Positions 28,338 to 36,540 of a DNA stretch of 64,000 nt are shown piece by piece. The stretch's first letter is position 1; each line of letters begins with the position of its first letter. Source of the stretch: an uncultured archaeon (GTDB lineage Archaea > Thermoplasmatota > Thermoplasmata > Thermoplasmatales > Thermoplasmataceae); the NCBI GenBank assembly GCA_000965745.1, contig CP009479.1, forward strand, positions 816,457 to 880,456. Direction: 5' to 3'. The position numbers and the translations under genes are program-made. Below the pieces are notes generated by a model that did no database searches, had not been told where the DNA came from, and saw nothing but the letters and a program-made list of their open reading frames with translations.

Positions 28338-29180
28338 GTGAATATCATGGAGTTATGGGACATTATTTTCGACAACCACATGCATCTGAGGGAAGACGGG
28401 TATAACATAGAAGCCGCAAGACAGTTTGAACACAGTGGGGGCACAGCATTCAACCTGGTGAATCTTCCAAATCACGAATTACCTGCGGCAGATTACTATG
28501 AGAACGTTTACCGCAAAACCTTGAAACTCGCGGAAATGGTCAGGCGCGAAACCGGAGTGAAGGTTGCCGTTACACTGGGACCGTACCCCCTGGACTATCT
28601 TCATTTCTCAAGCCATGTAGGGAACATCAAAGAGTTCATCCTTTCCGGAATTGACAGAGCCGTGGATCTCATACTGAAAGGGGAGGCCGATGCTCTGGGG
28701 GAAATAGGAAGGCCTCATTTCGTGACCGATGAGAAGACAGTTGAGGACGCAAATGACATTCTAGAATACGCTATGGAAAAATGCTCAGACCAGGACATTC
28801 CAATAATACTCCACACGGAGGATCTGACTGGAGATTCCTATAAAGAACTGGGTGAAATGGCTCGGAAGGCGGGATTCGACACTGGCAAACTCATAAAGCA
28901 CCACGCGCATCCGAAAGATTTCTCCATCGACAGCATTCTGCTGAAATCTGTCCTGGCAACCAGGAAGAATGTGAGGGAGTCATTAATCATGAGCAGGGGA
29001 TTTTTCCTGGAAACTGATTACGTTGACGACAGGTCCAAGCCAGGGAAAGTGATTCCAGCAGATTCTGTGCCTAAAAGGGCCTTGATGATAAAGAACCAGT
29101 ATGATGACTGGGAAGATATTTTTGAATCAATCTTCAGGGATATTCCAGTTTCAGTATTCGGAGAAGACACGTTATTCTGA
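28338..29180 (+). CDS. TatD-like metal-dependent hydrolase (COG1099)
   Basis: A 280-aa TIM-barrel amidohydrolase-type protein. Metal-ligand candidates are the DNHMHLRED motif near the N-terminus, E in ALGEIGRPHF, the histidine in IILHTEDL and H-x-H in KHHAHPKD; the terminal FGEDTLF ends the barrel. The reaction is unknown; relatives of the TatD group are DNases or other hydrolases. GTG 28338 or ATG 28347 may start it; either is within nine bases of the Nre stop, so the two genes are co-transcribed and may share a DNA-repair role, by inference. Confidence 0.82.
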   Translation: MNIMELWDIIFDNHMHLREDGYNIEAARQFEHSGGTAFNLVNLPNHELPAADYYENVYRKTLKLAEMVRRETGVKVAVTLGPYPLDYLHFSSHVGNIKEFILSGIDRAVDLILKGEADALGEIGRPHFVTDEKTVEDANDILEYAMEKCSDQDIPIILHTEDLTGDSYKELGEMARKAGFDTGKLIKHHAHPKDFSIDSILLKSVLATRKNVRESLIMSRGFFLETDYVDDRSKPGKVIPADSVPKRALMIKNQYDDWEDIFESIFRDIPVSVFGEDTLF

Positions 29181-29237
29181 AAGGAATGTTGCCAACAGGT
29201 GAAACAAATTTAATAATTCAAACGCATATAAAACAGA

Positions 29238-29897
29238 ATGACTCTCACCCCCGCTCAGATCGATCACATAGCTAACGATCTAAAATCCTTGATAAGAGTG
29301 GAGAAGAAGTCAAAAAAGGTAAAAAAACTCGATGGCGGCTTCTACAAAGGTGTAGTCGATGCTCTGGAGACTCTCAGGTCAGAATCGGAGAAGCATTTGA
29401 AAAACCAGGATATTTCGAGCTACATAAACATCAACAACAGGATCCAGGACATTGAGAGGGATTTCAAGGACTTTTTCCAGAGGCGCTTCAGCAAGATGGC
29501 AATCCTCTCCCTCTACGAGCTCGACTCGGACCTCATGAACTCACTCACCGGGGAGGAGAGGGAATTTGTGATCAGGCTTCATAACATGATGCAGGATGAA
29601 TTCAACAGGCTTCTTCTGAAAGAGAGAGTGGCCCACGAAGAGGAGGTCGAAGAGCCCGAATTGCAGCCCGCAGATGAGAAAGAGGAACCAGTTCGGCAGC
29701 AAGAGATCCGTGAGACCCACGAGCAGGCTGCAGAAAAGAAGTTCATCCTCGTTAGAATCGTGGGGGATCAGCCTCCTATCGCCCAACCTGAAAGAGATTA
29801 CTATCTTCATGACAACGATCTCGTATATCTACCCGAGAATTTCGCTGAACTTCTAGTTAAGCGCAAGACTGCTGTCAAGGTTAACATCAGGATATAA
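29238..29897 (+). CDS. Archaeal GINS complex subunit Gins51 (GINS15)
   Basis: A 219-aa replication protein that binds MCM helicase with other GINS subunits. The helical A domain occupies about residues 1-125 (MTLTPAQIDHIANDL, KDFFQRRFSKMA). A charged linker follows, and the small B domain lies at the C-terminus (RIVGDQPPIAQPERDYYLHD, then DLVYLPENFAELLVKR). The A-linker-B order is that of archaeal Gins51/15. CATATAAAAC lies just upstream of ATG 29238. It shares the repair/replication neighbourhood with the Nre gene. Confidence 0.87.
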   Translation: MTLTPAQIDHIANDLKSLIRVEKKSKKVKKLDGGFYKGVVDALETLRSESEKHLKNQDISSYININNRIQDIERDFKDFFQRRFSKMAILSLYELDSDLMNSLTGEEREFVIRLHNMMQDEFNRLLLKERVAHEEEVEEPELQPADEKEEPVRQQEIRETHEQAAEKKFILVRIVGDQPPIAQPERDYYLHDNDLVYLPENFAELLVKRKTAVKVNIRI

Positions 29898-30663
29898 CCA
29901 TGGGAACGAAGGGTGTTGCATCACTCATGCCATAACCCAGTCCACGATCAGGAGAGCTATAATAATAGGATATTGTACTTCCACAATGAATCAATAGCCA
30001 AATGGATGAAGAATGCCTGAATATCAGTTTTTGCACACTCTGTTTGTATCTCTCTCTTACTATATTATTATAATCATGGTGTTCCAATTCCACGATGGCT
30101 CGCGTCAAGTACCGGCACAATTGGTGATGCTTATTATGTAACCACTATGCCTACCAAGTGCAGTTTATCACTGATCGGTTCGGGTGAGAATAATCATGGG
30201 ACATCAGGAGATGATAGGAAACAGAGGAAGGTAACTAATTTTTCATTGTTTTCTTCCTGCAGGAATGCACTACGAAACTTCTCATTACCATTAATCGCCT
30301 CAAGATGGCTAAAGAGAGGGATGAGCGCGATTACCAAACAAATGACGAAACAAGAAAGAGAGAGTGCAGTTCGTGGTGCAAATGCTGTCCGGACGGAGAG
30401 TACTGGATCCGACCCACTGGAACTTAGCACCTTGGGGGCGTTAACATGCAGAATGTTGGACAGGGCCTTCTTTATTGTATTCTTTATAGAACAAAACATG
30501 AAGAATCCACATTTAATCGGTGAACATCGCTTTTGACCTGAAATTCAAATCAAGTGGACAGTGGTTAAACATGTGAGGCGCACTTCTATCCTGCACACTC
30601 TTTGAGTTATGCAACTCAGGTTCAGTAGTGCAAAGCTTAAATCTGCAGTCGCATAGGGGGATT
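29898..30663. other. Gene-poor interval before RNase P RNA
   Basis: No gene can be supported in this 766-bp stretch. Short frames exist on both strands (30147-30536 plus; 30194-30499 and 29887-30120 minus), but their translations lack recognisable motifs and they overlap each other. The only useful element is an A/T-rich GCTTAAATC near 30635-30643, at the right distance to be the RNase P RNA promoter. The stretch may be decayed coding sequence. Confidence 0.45.
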
Positions 30664-30967
30664 CAGGAAAAGCCCGAGGGCAACTAACGCTTGCAAAAGT
30701 GAGGAAAGTCCCCCCTCCTCGGCAGAATTCAGCCTGTGCAAGCAGGTGTTCTGAGAGGGATGGTCAAGGGAAAAGAAATAAACGGATTCCGGTGAAGAGT
30801 GACTCGAAGAGAAGACGTTTCCGGAAGTGCCGATGGGAACCCTTCCTGGATGGAGAAAGTCTAAACGGGCCCTGTGAATCTGCCGTGAGGGCCGGGTAAG
30901 ACGAATAGTCGAATGTTGCCAACCCTTGTTGGGTGAACAGAAGGGGGCTTACTCCGGGCATTTCCAA
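30664..30967 (+). ncRNA. rnpB: RNase P RNA
   Basis: Catalytic RNA that trims the 5' leader of pre-tRNA. The CR-I motif GAGGAAAGTCC lies at 30701-30711 and the matching CR-V ACAGAAGGGGGCTTACT at 30937-30953, which pair as helix P4. The central AAACGGG element is near 30862-30868. The ends pair as GGAAA (30666-30670) with TTTCC (30961-30965) and GCCCG (30672-30676) with CGGGC (30955-30959), giving P1/P2 with a single A opposed on each side. Length about 304 nt fits an archaeal type A RNA. The convergent regulator gene stops five bases beyond. Confidence 0.93.
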
Positions 30968-30971
30968 TATT

Positions 30972-31607
30972 TTATCTTCTTGGGAATCTAACCACGAATC
31001 TGCATGCCCGAGATCCTGCCACAACGCGGTGTGTAGACTCTACATCTGCCTCAAGGACATTTGTAAACAGCTCATTTTCAGCCTTGCAAGCCTCGCCATA
31101 TTTTTGTGAAATAGCCAGTATTGGGCAGTTGTACTCAGTTATCTCAAAAGTGCTCTCATCAAGCTGCCTCCACTCAGACATGTAGCCCTCGTGGTCCCTC
31201 AAGGATGTTAGTTTCTTGATCTTGTCCCTTTCGGAGTACTTTCTAAGAGTCTCCCTGTATTCAGGCAGCTTCTTCTCAGTTCTCAGATGAAGAATGTTCC
31301 CCACATATTCTCGCCCGAATATGTTGTCAACGTAGTCCATGGTATCTGTAACAATATCCTCGTAACCTTTCTGGAAAGAATTGTTTCCCTTCTCTGAAAG
31401 TGAAAAATAACACTTCGGCCTCCCTCTGCCGGAAGGAATGTACCTCCTCCTGACGAGTTCATCTTTCTCAAGGTTTCCAAGATGCTTCAGGGCGGCCACC
31501 TTTGAAATATCGAATTCCTTGCCAATCTCTTCAAGAGTAGCTTCGCTATTTCTTTTCAGGAAGTGTACAATTCCAGTCTTTGTAGAAGGTATCTCCTTTC
31601 CGCCCAT
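30972..31607 (-). CDS. SufR-like winged-helix regulator with Cys cluster
   Basis: A 211-aa transcription factor. An N-terminal winged helix (EATLEEIGKEFDISKVAALK, then GRGRPKCYFSLSEKG) is followed by a sensor domain. Three late cysteines in NCPILAI, GEACKAEN and GSRACRF have the spacing seen in SufR, an Fe-S-sensing repressor of Fe-S assembly genes. Here no suf gene is adjacent; the divergent neighbour is the small Cys/His protein gene. The Fe-S sensing role is inferred from the cysteines. ATG 31607 is the start. Confidence 0.82.
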   Translation of the reverse strand: MGGKEIPSTKTGIVHFLKRNSEATLEEIGKEFDISKVAALKHLGNLEKDELVRRRYIPSGRGRPKCYFSLSEKGNNSFQKGYEDIVTDTMDYVDNIFGREYVGNILHLRTEKKLPEYRETLRKYSERDKIKKLTSLRDHEGYMSEWRQLDESTFEITEYNCPILAISQKYGEACKAENELFTNVLEADVESTHRVVAGSRACRFVVRFPRR

Positions 31608-31765
31608 TTATTTAACATTATGTACTGATATTATAATTATTCGCTAAGTATTCTGATTTCAGGTTTTGATATCACTTTCATTCCTGAATAAATTAACATT
31701 GAGAAATACGAAAATGTTAGATAAAAAAAATATTAAGCATAAACCAATAGTATGTTGGATACCAT

Positions 31766-31957
31766 ATGTCTGAAAAAACCTGCCAGGTAAAAGGCTGCTC
31801 AGAAATGAGTTTCAAAACAGTGGACGCATCGCTTGCGAAAAAAGTTCTGTCTGTGGAGGAGGACAAGACAAAAGTGCACCTCTGCAAGGCACACTATAAA
31901 GAATACAAGAAAGGAACCAAGAAGGATAGGGAAATTCAAAGAATGGACTGGGTCTGA
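31766..31957 (+). CDS. Small Cys/His-rich protein
   Basis: A 63-aa basic protein. Two cysteines near the N-terminus (TCQVKGCSEM) and C-x2-H in HLCKAHYKEYKKG suggest a single zinc-binding site. The rest is charged and helical. I do not recognise a family. It has an ATG at 31766, is divergent from the SufR-like gene, and ends 16 bp before the glycosyltransferase start, so it may be co-transcribed with it. Confidence 0.62.
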   Translation: MSEKTCQVKGCSEMSFKTVDASLAKKVLSVEEDKTKVHLCKAHYKEYKKGTKKDREIQRMDWV

Positions 31958-31973
31958 TTCAGGGTTACGATCA

Positions 31974-32795
31974 ATGCCGGACTCCGAGCTAGGTATTTCT
32001 GTTGTTATTACTACTTACAATGAGGGACGCTATCTTAAGGATTTACTGGACAGTTTCGTGAAACAGCAGGGTCCAATGGAGGTACTTCTTGTTGACTCCA
32101 TGAGTACCGATGAGACGGAGAGCGTTGTAAGAGAGTTCCAGAACAAGCATAACTTCCTGAGGTACATCAGGCAGCAATGCTCAAGGGGGGAAGGCAGAAA
32201 CATTGGTGTGAAAAACGCAAGTTATGATCACGTTCTCTTTACTGATGGGGATGCTATAGCAAACCCGTTCTGGTTAAGAAAAATGAGGGAGACATTCAGG
32301 GAAGGCTACGATGTGGTAGCCGGAAAAACAATTCAGATGGGATATGAACCATTTGAGAAGCTTGGAAGAGTGGAGCTTTATTTTGAAGATTTCGAGGTTA
32401 CGTCCCCCTCTGTCAATCTTGGCTACTCAAAGAAACTCTTTCAGGAAATAGGTGGCTTTGACGTGAATTTCATAACTGCAGAAGACATAGACCTCAACAT
32501 CCGGGCAGTCAAGGCCGGGGGCAAGATCGGCTTCTGCGAGGACTGCATCATTTACCACCGCACGAGGAGCACATTTGTTGGATTCATAGAACAGGCCTTC
32601 TGGAACGGATTCGGAAGAAAGCAATTGAACAATAAGCATCTGGATGTCTGGTCCCACTTCAGATTCTCTGAAATTTTCAAGCCTGACGTCATAAACTTCT
32701 GGTATGTTGTGAGGGCAGCAACTGCTTTGCTAGGGTATACGACCTGCAAGCTCTTTGGCGATGATTTTGCAAAGCGCAGGGCGTCCGGATCCTGA
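31974..32795 (+). CDS. Family 2 glycosyltransferase
   Basis: A 273-aa GT-A fold glycosyltransferase. The nucleotide-sugar part begins ISVVITTYNEGRYL, the metal-binding motif is FTDGDAIANP, and the acceptor-side motif is TAEDIDLNIRAVKAGG. A Trp/aromatic-rich C-terminus (FIEQAFWNGFGRKQ, then NFWYVVRAATALLGY) may associate with the membrane. The open frame begins at 31833, but that part overlaps the preceding gene in another frame; ATG 31974 begins MPDSELGISVV and is chosen. The sugar and acceptor are unknown. Confidence 0.87.
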   Translation: MPDSELGISVVITTYNEGRYLKDLLDSFVKQQGPMEVLLVDSMSTDETESVVREFQNKHNFLRYIRQQCSRGEGRNIGVKNASYDHVLFTDGDAIANPFWLRKMRETFREGYDVVAGKTIQMGYEPFEKLGRVELYFEDFEVTSPSVNLGYSKKLFQEIGGFDVNFITAEDIDLNIRAVKAGGKIGFCEDCIIYHRTRSTFVGFIEQAFWNGFGRKQLNNKHLDVWSHFRFSEIFKPDVINFWYVVRAATALLGYTTCKLFGDDFAKRRASGS

Positions 32796-32862
32796 TCTCC
32801 ACGGAACACGCATCCGGGACTTCATCATTAAAGCCTTTATAAGATCGGAAAAAACCGCAAAC

Positions 32863-32870
32863 ATATAAAT
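32863..32870 (+). promoter_or_regulatory. TATA box of the methylmalonyl-CoA mutase operon
   Basis: ATATAAAT is centred about 27 nt upstream of the ATG at 32893, which predicts a leaderless transcript beginning at or next to the start codon. This spacing also argues for ATG 32893 as the true start. Confidence 0.6.
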
Positions 32871-32892
32871 CCGCAAATTCACTCATGATTTG

Positions 32893-34614
32893 ATGGACAA
32901 AGTGGACGGGGATTATTGGAAAAAGAAGATTGAGAAACTTCAAAACGACAATCCCGGGAACAATCCCGAATATTCCAGATGGAAGGAGAGTACTCTTGAA
33001 CCATGGAATAAGAAGACCAACTTACAGGAAAAAGAATACATAAATTCATCAGATATCAGCATTAAAGAACTCTATAACAGCGGAGACCTTAGGAAGGGCC
33101 AGGAAGAAACCTATCTTGGCTCTCCAGGGGAATATCCGTTTACGAGGGGAATCTATCCTAACATGTACAGGGGCCGCCCCTGGACGATGAGAATGTTTTC
33201 AGGATTCGGCACTCCCGGCGACACCAACTCCAGGCTCAAGTACCTTATTTCTCACGGCGAGTCCGGGCTCAGCATTGCCTTTGACATGCCAACTCTTTAC
33301 GGCTATGACTGCGACAGCAAAAGGGCAGACGGGGAGATCGGAAGGTGCGGTGTAAACGTATCATCACTCAGAGACATGGAGGATATATTTGACGGAATAG
33401 ATCTTGGAAAAGTCAGCACCTCAATGACAATAAACGCTCCAGCAGCTGTTCTCACTGCTATGTACATTGCTGTTGCGAAGAAGCAGGGGGTGCCGCTGGA
33501 CAAGATCGCAGGAACTGTTCAGGCAGACATACTGAAGGAATACATCGCACAGAAGGAGTGGATATATCCGCCCGAAGCACACTTGAGGCTGATAAGAGAC
33601 ATGATGGTCTATTGCACAGAAAACACCCCAAAGTGGAACTACATAAGCATTTCAGGCTATCACATACGGGAAGCAGGTTCAAGTGCTGTCCAGGAACTGG
33701 CGTTCACACTAGCTGACGGATTCTATTATGCAGAAATGGGAAAGAAAGCAGGGCTCGACATTGACAAATTTGCGCAAAGGCTCTCTTTCTTCTTCAACTC
33801 CTCAATCAACTTCTTTGAGGAGATAGCAAAGTTGAGAGCAGCGAGAAGGATCTGGGCAACCGTCATGAAGGAACGCTACGGCGCAAAAAGTGAAAGGAGC
33901 ATGATGCTCAGGTTCCACACGCAGACCTCAGGGTACTCACTGACCTGGCAGCAGCCCCTGAACAATATCATAAGGACCACGATCGAAGCAATGGCAGCAG
34001 TTCTCGGAGGTACACAGAGCCTGCATACAAATTCATATGATGAAGCGTGGGCACTCCCATCCGAAGAGGCTGTTAAAATAGCTCTAAGAACACAGCAGAT
34101 AATCGATGAGGAATCAGGCATGGCCGATACCATCGATCCTCTTGGCGGATCATACTATATGGAATGGCTCACCAACAAACTTGAGGAGGAGGCATACAAA
34201 TATTTCGACGAGATAGAAAAAATGGGCGGCATCCTTGAGGCAGTCAAGAAGGGTTATATCCAGAGGGAAATAGCCAAGACTTCATACAGAAGGCAGACCA
34301 GGCTCGAAGAGGGGAAAGAAGTCATGGTCGGAGTTAACAAACACGCTGAGGAGGAAGAGCAGCCCATAAGCTATCTCAAGATTAGCCCGAAGGCCCAGGA
34401 CGACCAGATCGAGAAACTGAGGAAGGTTAAGAAAGCCAGGAACGAAAATGAGGTCAAGAAAGCGCTTAAAGATTTGGAGAAGGCCATGCTGGACGAGGAA
34501 GTGAATGTGATGCCATACATCATAAAAGCTGTTGAAGAATACGCGACACTTGAAGAAATATCAAACGTAGGGAGGAAGGTCTTTGGCGGATGGAAAGAAC
34601 CAGTCATTGTTTAA
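32893..34614 (+). CDS. mcmA1: Methylmalonyl-CoA mutase, catalytic (large) subunit
   Basis: Interconverts methylmalonyl-CoA and succinyl-CoA with adenosylcobalamin. The 573-aa protein has the family stretch YPFTRGIYPNMYRGRPWTMR and FSGFGTPGDTNSRLKYLI, then FDMPTLYGYDCDS, GTVQADILKEYIAQKEWIYP and NSYDEAWALPSEEAVKIALR. The B12-binding domain is missing and is supplied by the next gene, the two-gene archaeal arrangement. ATG 32893 is preferred over TTG 32890. The 3' end overlaps the small-subunit gene by 32 bp. Confidence 0.95.
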   Translation: MDKVDGDYWKKKIEKLQNDNPGNNPEYSRWKESTLEPWNKKTNLQEKEYINSSDISIKELYNSGDLRKGQEETYLGSPGEYPFTRGIYPNMYRGRPWTMRMFSGFGTPGDTNSRLKYLISHGESGLSIAFDMPTLYGYDCDSKRADGEIGRCGVNVSSLRDMEDIFDGIDLGKVSTSMTINAPAAVLTAMYIAVAKKQGVPLDKIAGTVQADILKEYIAQKEWIYPPEAHLRLIRDMMVYCTENTPKWNYISISGYHIREAGSSAVQELAFTLADGFYYAEMGKKAGLDIDKFAQRLSFFFNSSINFFEEIAKLRAARRIWATVMKERYGAKSERSMMLRFHTQTSGYSLTWQQPLNNIIRTTIEAMAAVLGGTQSLHTNSYDEAWALPSEEAVKIALRTQQIIDEESGMADTIDPLGGSYYMEWLTNKLEEEAYKYFDEIEKMGGILEAVKKGYIQREIAKTSYRRQTRLEEGKEVMVGVNKHAEEEEQPISYLKISPKAQDDQIEKLRKVKKARNENEVKKALKDLEKAMLDEEVNVMPYIIKAVEEYATLEEISNVGRKVFGGWKEPVIV

Positions 34615-35029
34615 GGGCAGGCCGATAAAAATATTGTTGGCCAAGCCAGGCATTGACGGTCATGACCGTGGGATACTCGTCCTCGCAAAAGCTTTCAGGG
34701 ACGCTGGAATGGAAGTTCTTTACGCAGGGCTCCTCCCAACCCCTGAAGAGGTTGTAGAAACCGCAGTAAACGAGGATGTTGACGTCATCGCCCTCAGCCT
34801 CCTAAATGGTGCGCACATGACCGTATTCAAGAAAGTGGCCGATTTTCTGAAGGAGAAGAACATAAACGATATTTCAGTGGTTGGAGGTGGCACCATACCC
34901 GACCCTGACAAGTCAAAGCTTGAAGAGATGGGGATAACGGGCAATTTTGGTCCGGGAACTACACTGTCTGTGATAATTGACCATGTTACAAAACGGGCAG
35001 CGGAAGCAAGAGAGTTGAAGATGCTCTAG
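34583..35029 (+). CDS. mcmA2: Methylmalonyl-CoA mutase, cobalamin-binding subunit
   Basis: The 148-aa separate B12-binding half of the mutase. The cobalamin motif D-x-H-x-x-G reads GIDGHDRG, followed by the paired S-L and G-G-G segments (VIALSLLNGAHM, VVGGGTIPD). The start appears to be TTG 34583 inside the end of the large-subunit gene; a later TTG at 34607 is possible. The MeaB gene begins three bases after its stop. A methylmalonyl-CoA epimerase gene is not present nearby. Confidence 0.93.
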   Translation: MADGKNQSLFKGRPIKILLAKPGIDGHDRGILVLAKAFRDAGMEVLYAGLLPTPEEVVETAVNEDVDVIALSLLNGAHMTVFKKVADFLKEKNINDISVVGGGTIPDPDKSKLEEMGITGNFGPGTTLSVIIDHVTKRAAEARELKML

Positions 35030-35032
35030 CAG

Positions 35033-35995
35033 GTGCTGCTGTTGAATACTGATAGAATTGTAAGTGGAGTTCTGGCAGGGGAAAAGCAGAGCATTGCAAG
35101 GGCCATATCGGTAGTGGAGGATCCCAGGCTGTCCCCGGAATCCAGGCAGATCATCAAGGGGATCTACAACCACACGGGAAAGGCCCATGTTCTAGGAATT
35201 ACCGGTCCACCCGGAATAGGGAAGAGCACAATGATCGGCATGCTTTCAAAGATGCTGTCCCAGAAAGGGCACTCAGTTGCAGTTCTTGCGGTAGACGCAT
35301 CAAGCCCCTTTACAGGCGGCTCTCTTCTTGGAAACCGGATCAGGATGCAGGAGTCTCTCTCCAAATTTGGAGTATACATGCGCAGCCTTGCAAACAGGGG
35401 TCTGAGCGGTGGACTTTCAAGATCGGTCTGGGATTCCGTTATGGTACTCGACGCTGCTGGGTTTGATTTTATCATCATTGAGACTGTCGGGGCAGGTCAG
35501 GCCGACCTGGATGTAGTATATCTCGCCGACACTATTGTTGTTGTCCTTGCCCCGGGCCTAGGGGACCAGATACAGGCAATCAAGTCCGGCATCATGGAAA
35601 TAGCTGATATCTACATAGTTAACAAGATGGACAGGGAGGGCAGTTACATAGCCCTCAAGGATATAGAGGAGTTCCTTGCCTATTCAGTCCAGGGAGAATG
35701 GAAGGTTCCGGTGATAGGAACAAATTCCCTGACCGGCGAGGGGTATGAAGAGTATATCTCCAGGATAATAAGCCACAGGGATTTCACAGGAAAAGACAGC
35801 AGGACAAGGCTGAGAAGATACAGGTACGAACTGAAGCTCGCCCTGGAGGATGAGATGAAACAGAAGATAGACAGTGAAATAAGAAGGCTCGTCAACGAAA
35901 ATGCCATAGAGGACATGATGTCGTCCAGGACTGACCCATATACTGCTGCTGAGTCTATCCTCGAAGACCTGCTCTCATCAGACAGTGCCGATTGA
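35033..35995 (+). CDS. meaB: MeaB/ArgK GTPase, mutase chaperone
   Basis: A 320-aa G3E GTPase that protects and reloads methylmalonyl-CoA mutase with its cofactor. The P-loop is GITGPPGIGKSTM, the switch region includes DASSPFTGGSLLGNRIRM, the G3 motif is IIETVGAGQADLDV, and the specificity motif is VNKMDREGSY. Start is GTG 35033 (MLLLNTDRI), with TTG 35042 as an alternative. It completes the mutase operon, so the three genes should act on the same complex. Confidence 0.94.
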   Translation: MLLLNTDRIVSGVLAGEKQSIARAISVVEDPRLSPESRQIIKGIYNHTGKAHVLGITGPPGIGKSTMIGMLSKMLSQKGHSVAVLAVDASSPFTGGSLLGNRIRMQESLSKFGVYMRSLANRGLSGGLSRSVWDSVMVLDAAGFDFIIIETVGAGQADLDVVYLADTIVVVLAPGLGDQIQAIKSGIMEIADIYIVNKMDREGSYIALKDIEEFLAYSVQGEWKVPVIGTNSLTGEGYEEYISRIISHRDFTGKDSRTRLRRYRYELKLALEDEMKQKIDSEIRRLVNENAIEDMMSSRTDPYTAAESILEDLLSSDSAD

Positions 35996-36093
35996 TCTGG
36001 AACCCTGCCAAACCTTTCCGCTGTGTGAAGAAATGAAATCAGTGAAACAGGGCGGGAACGGATATTCTTGACCAGTTTAAAACTGCAATAAGG

Positions 36094-36100
36094 TTATATA
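36094..36100 (+). promoter_or_regulatory. TATA box of the Hsp20 gene
   Basis: TTATATA is centred 24 nt upstream of the ATG at 36121, predicting a leaderless mRNA. The preceding sequence AATAAGG is purine-rich and could be the TFB recognition element. Confidence 0.65.
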
Positions 36101-36120
36101 AGTTTTAGACATTTTTTATT

Positions 36121-36510
36121 ATGGCAGATATGTACGGTCCTCTGAGATATTTTACTTCAGAAATGGTAAAGAACCTTGGTGACAGGGCCAAGGAAGTAAT
36201 GACATTCATGTACCCGCCGGTCACTGTTTATGAAGAAGGCGGCGAGCTTGTAGTAGAGGCGGACCTACCCGGTTTTGACAAGAAGGATGTGAAGGTGAGG
36301 CTGGAGAAAACCTCACTCTCGATAAGTGCCTCACGAACTCTTGAGAAGAAGGGAATGGTCTTTATGGATCAGAGACCAGAGGAAGTGTCCAAAAGAATAA
36401 AGCTTCCGATGGAAGTTGACCAGGACGCTGCATTCTCGGCCAAGTACCTGAACGGTGTCTTGACAATCAAGATACCCGTAAAGGGATCAAGGTCAATAAA
36501 GGTAGAATAA
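36121..36510 (+). CDS. Small heat-shock protein Hsp20
   Basis: A 129-aa alpha-crystallin-type chaperone. The core domain starts at about residue 37 (PPVTVYEEGGELVVEADLPG), continues through DVKVRLEKTSLSISAS, and ends with the G-V-L-T-I motif (LNGVLTIKIPV) needed for oligomer formation. It has its own well-placed TATA box and stands alone, consistent with stress regulation; the convergent gene is the UbiB-like kinase. Confidence 0.94.
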   Translation: MADMYGPLRYFTSEMVKNLGDRAKEVMTFMYPPVTVYEEGGELVVEADLPGFDKKDVKVRLEKTSLSISASRTLEKKGMVFMDQRPEEVSKRIKLPMEVDQDAAFSAKYLNGVLTIKIPVKGSRSIKVE

Positions 36511-36540
36511 GAACTCGGCCCCACCAGCCAATACAACTTT

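Noticed and set aside
29887-30120. 77-aa minus-strand frame after the GINS gene
   Set aside because: Composition does not look coding, and it runs into the end of the GINS gene on the other strand.
30122-30176. Possible C/D-box small RNA (GTGATGC ... CTGA)
   Set aside because: Only a partial C box and a single D box; internal C'/D' boxes are not clear.
30147-30536. 129-aa plus-strand frame, with an overlapping 101-aa minus-strand frame (30194-30499)
   Set aside because: No motifs in either, they overlap antisense, and neither has a promoter or ribosome site; probably noncoding or very decayed sequence.
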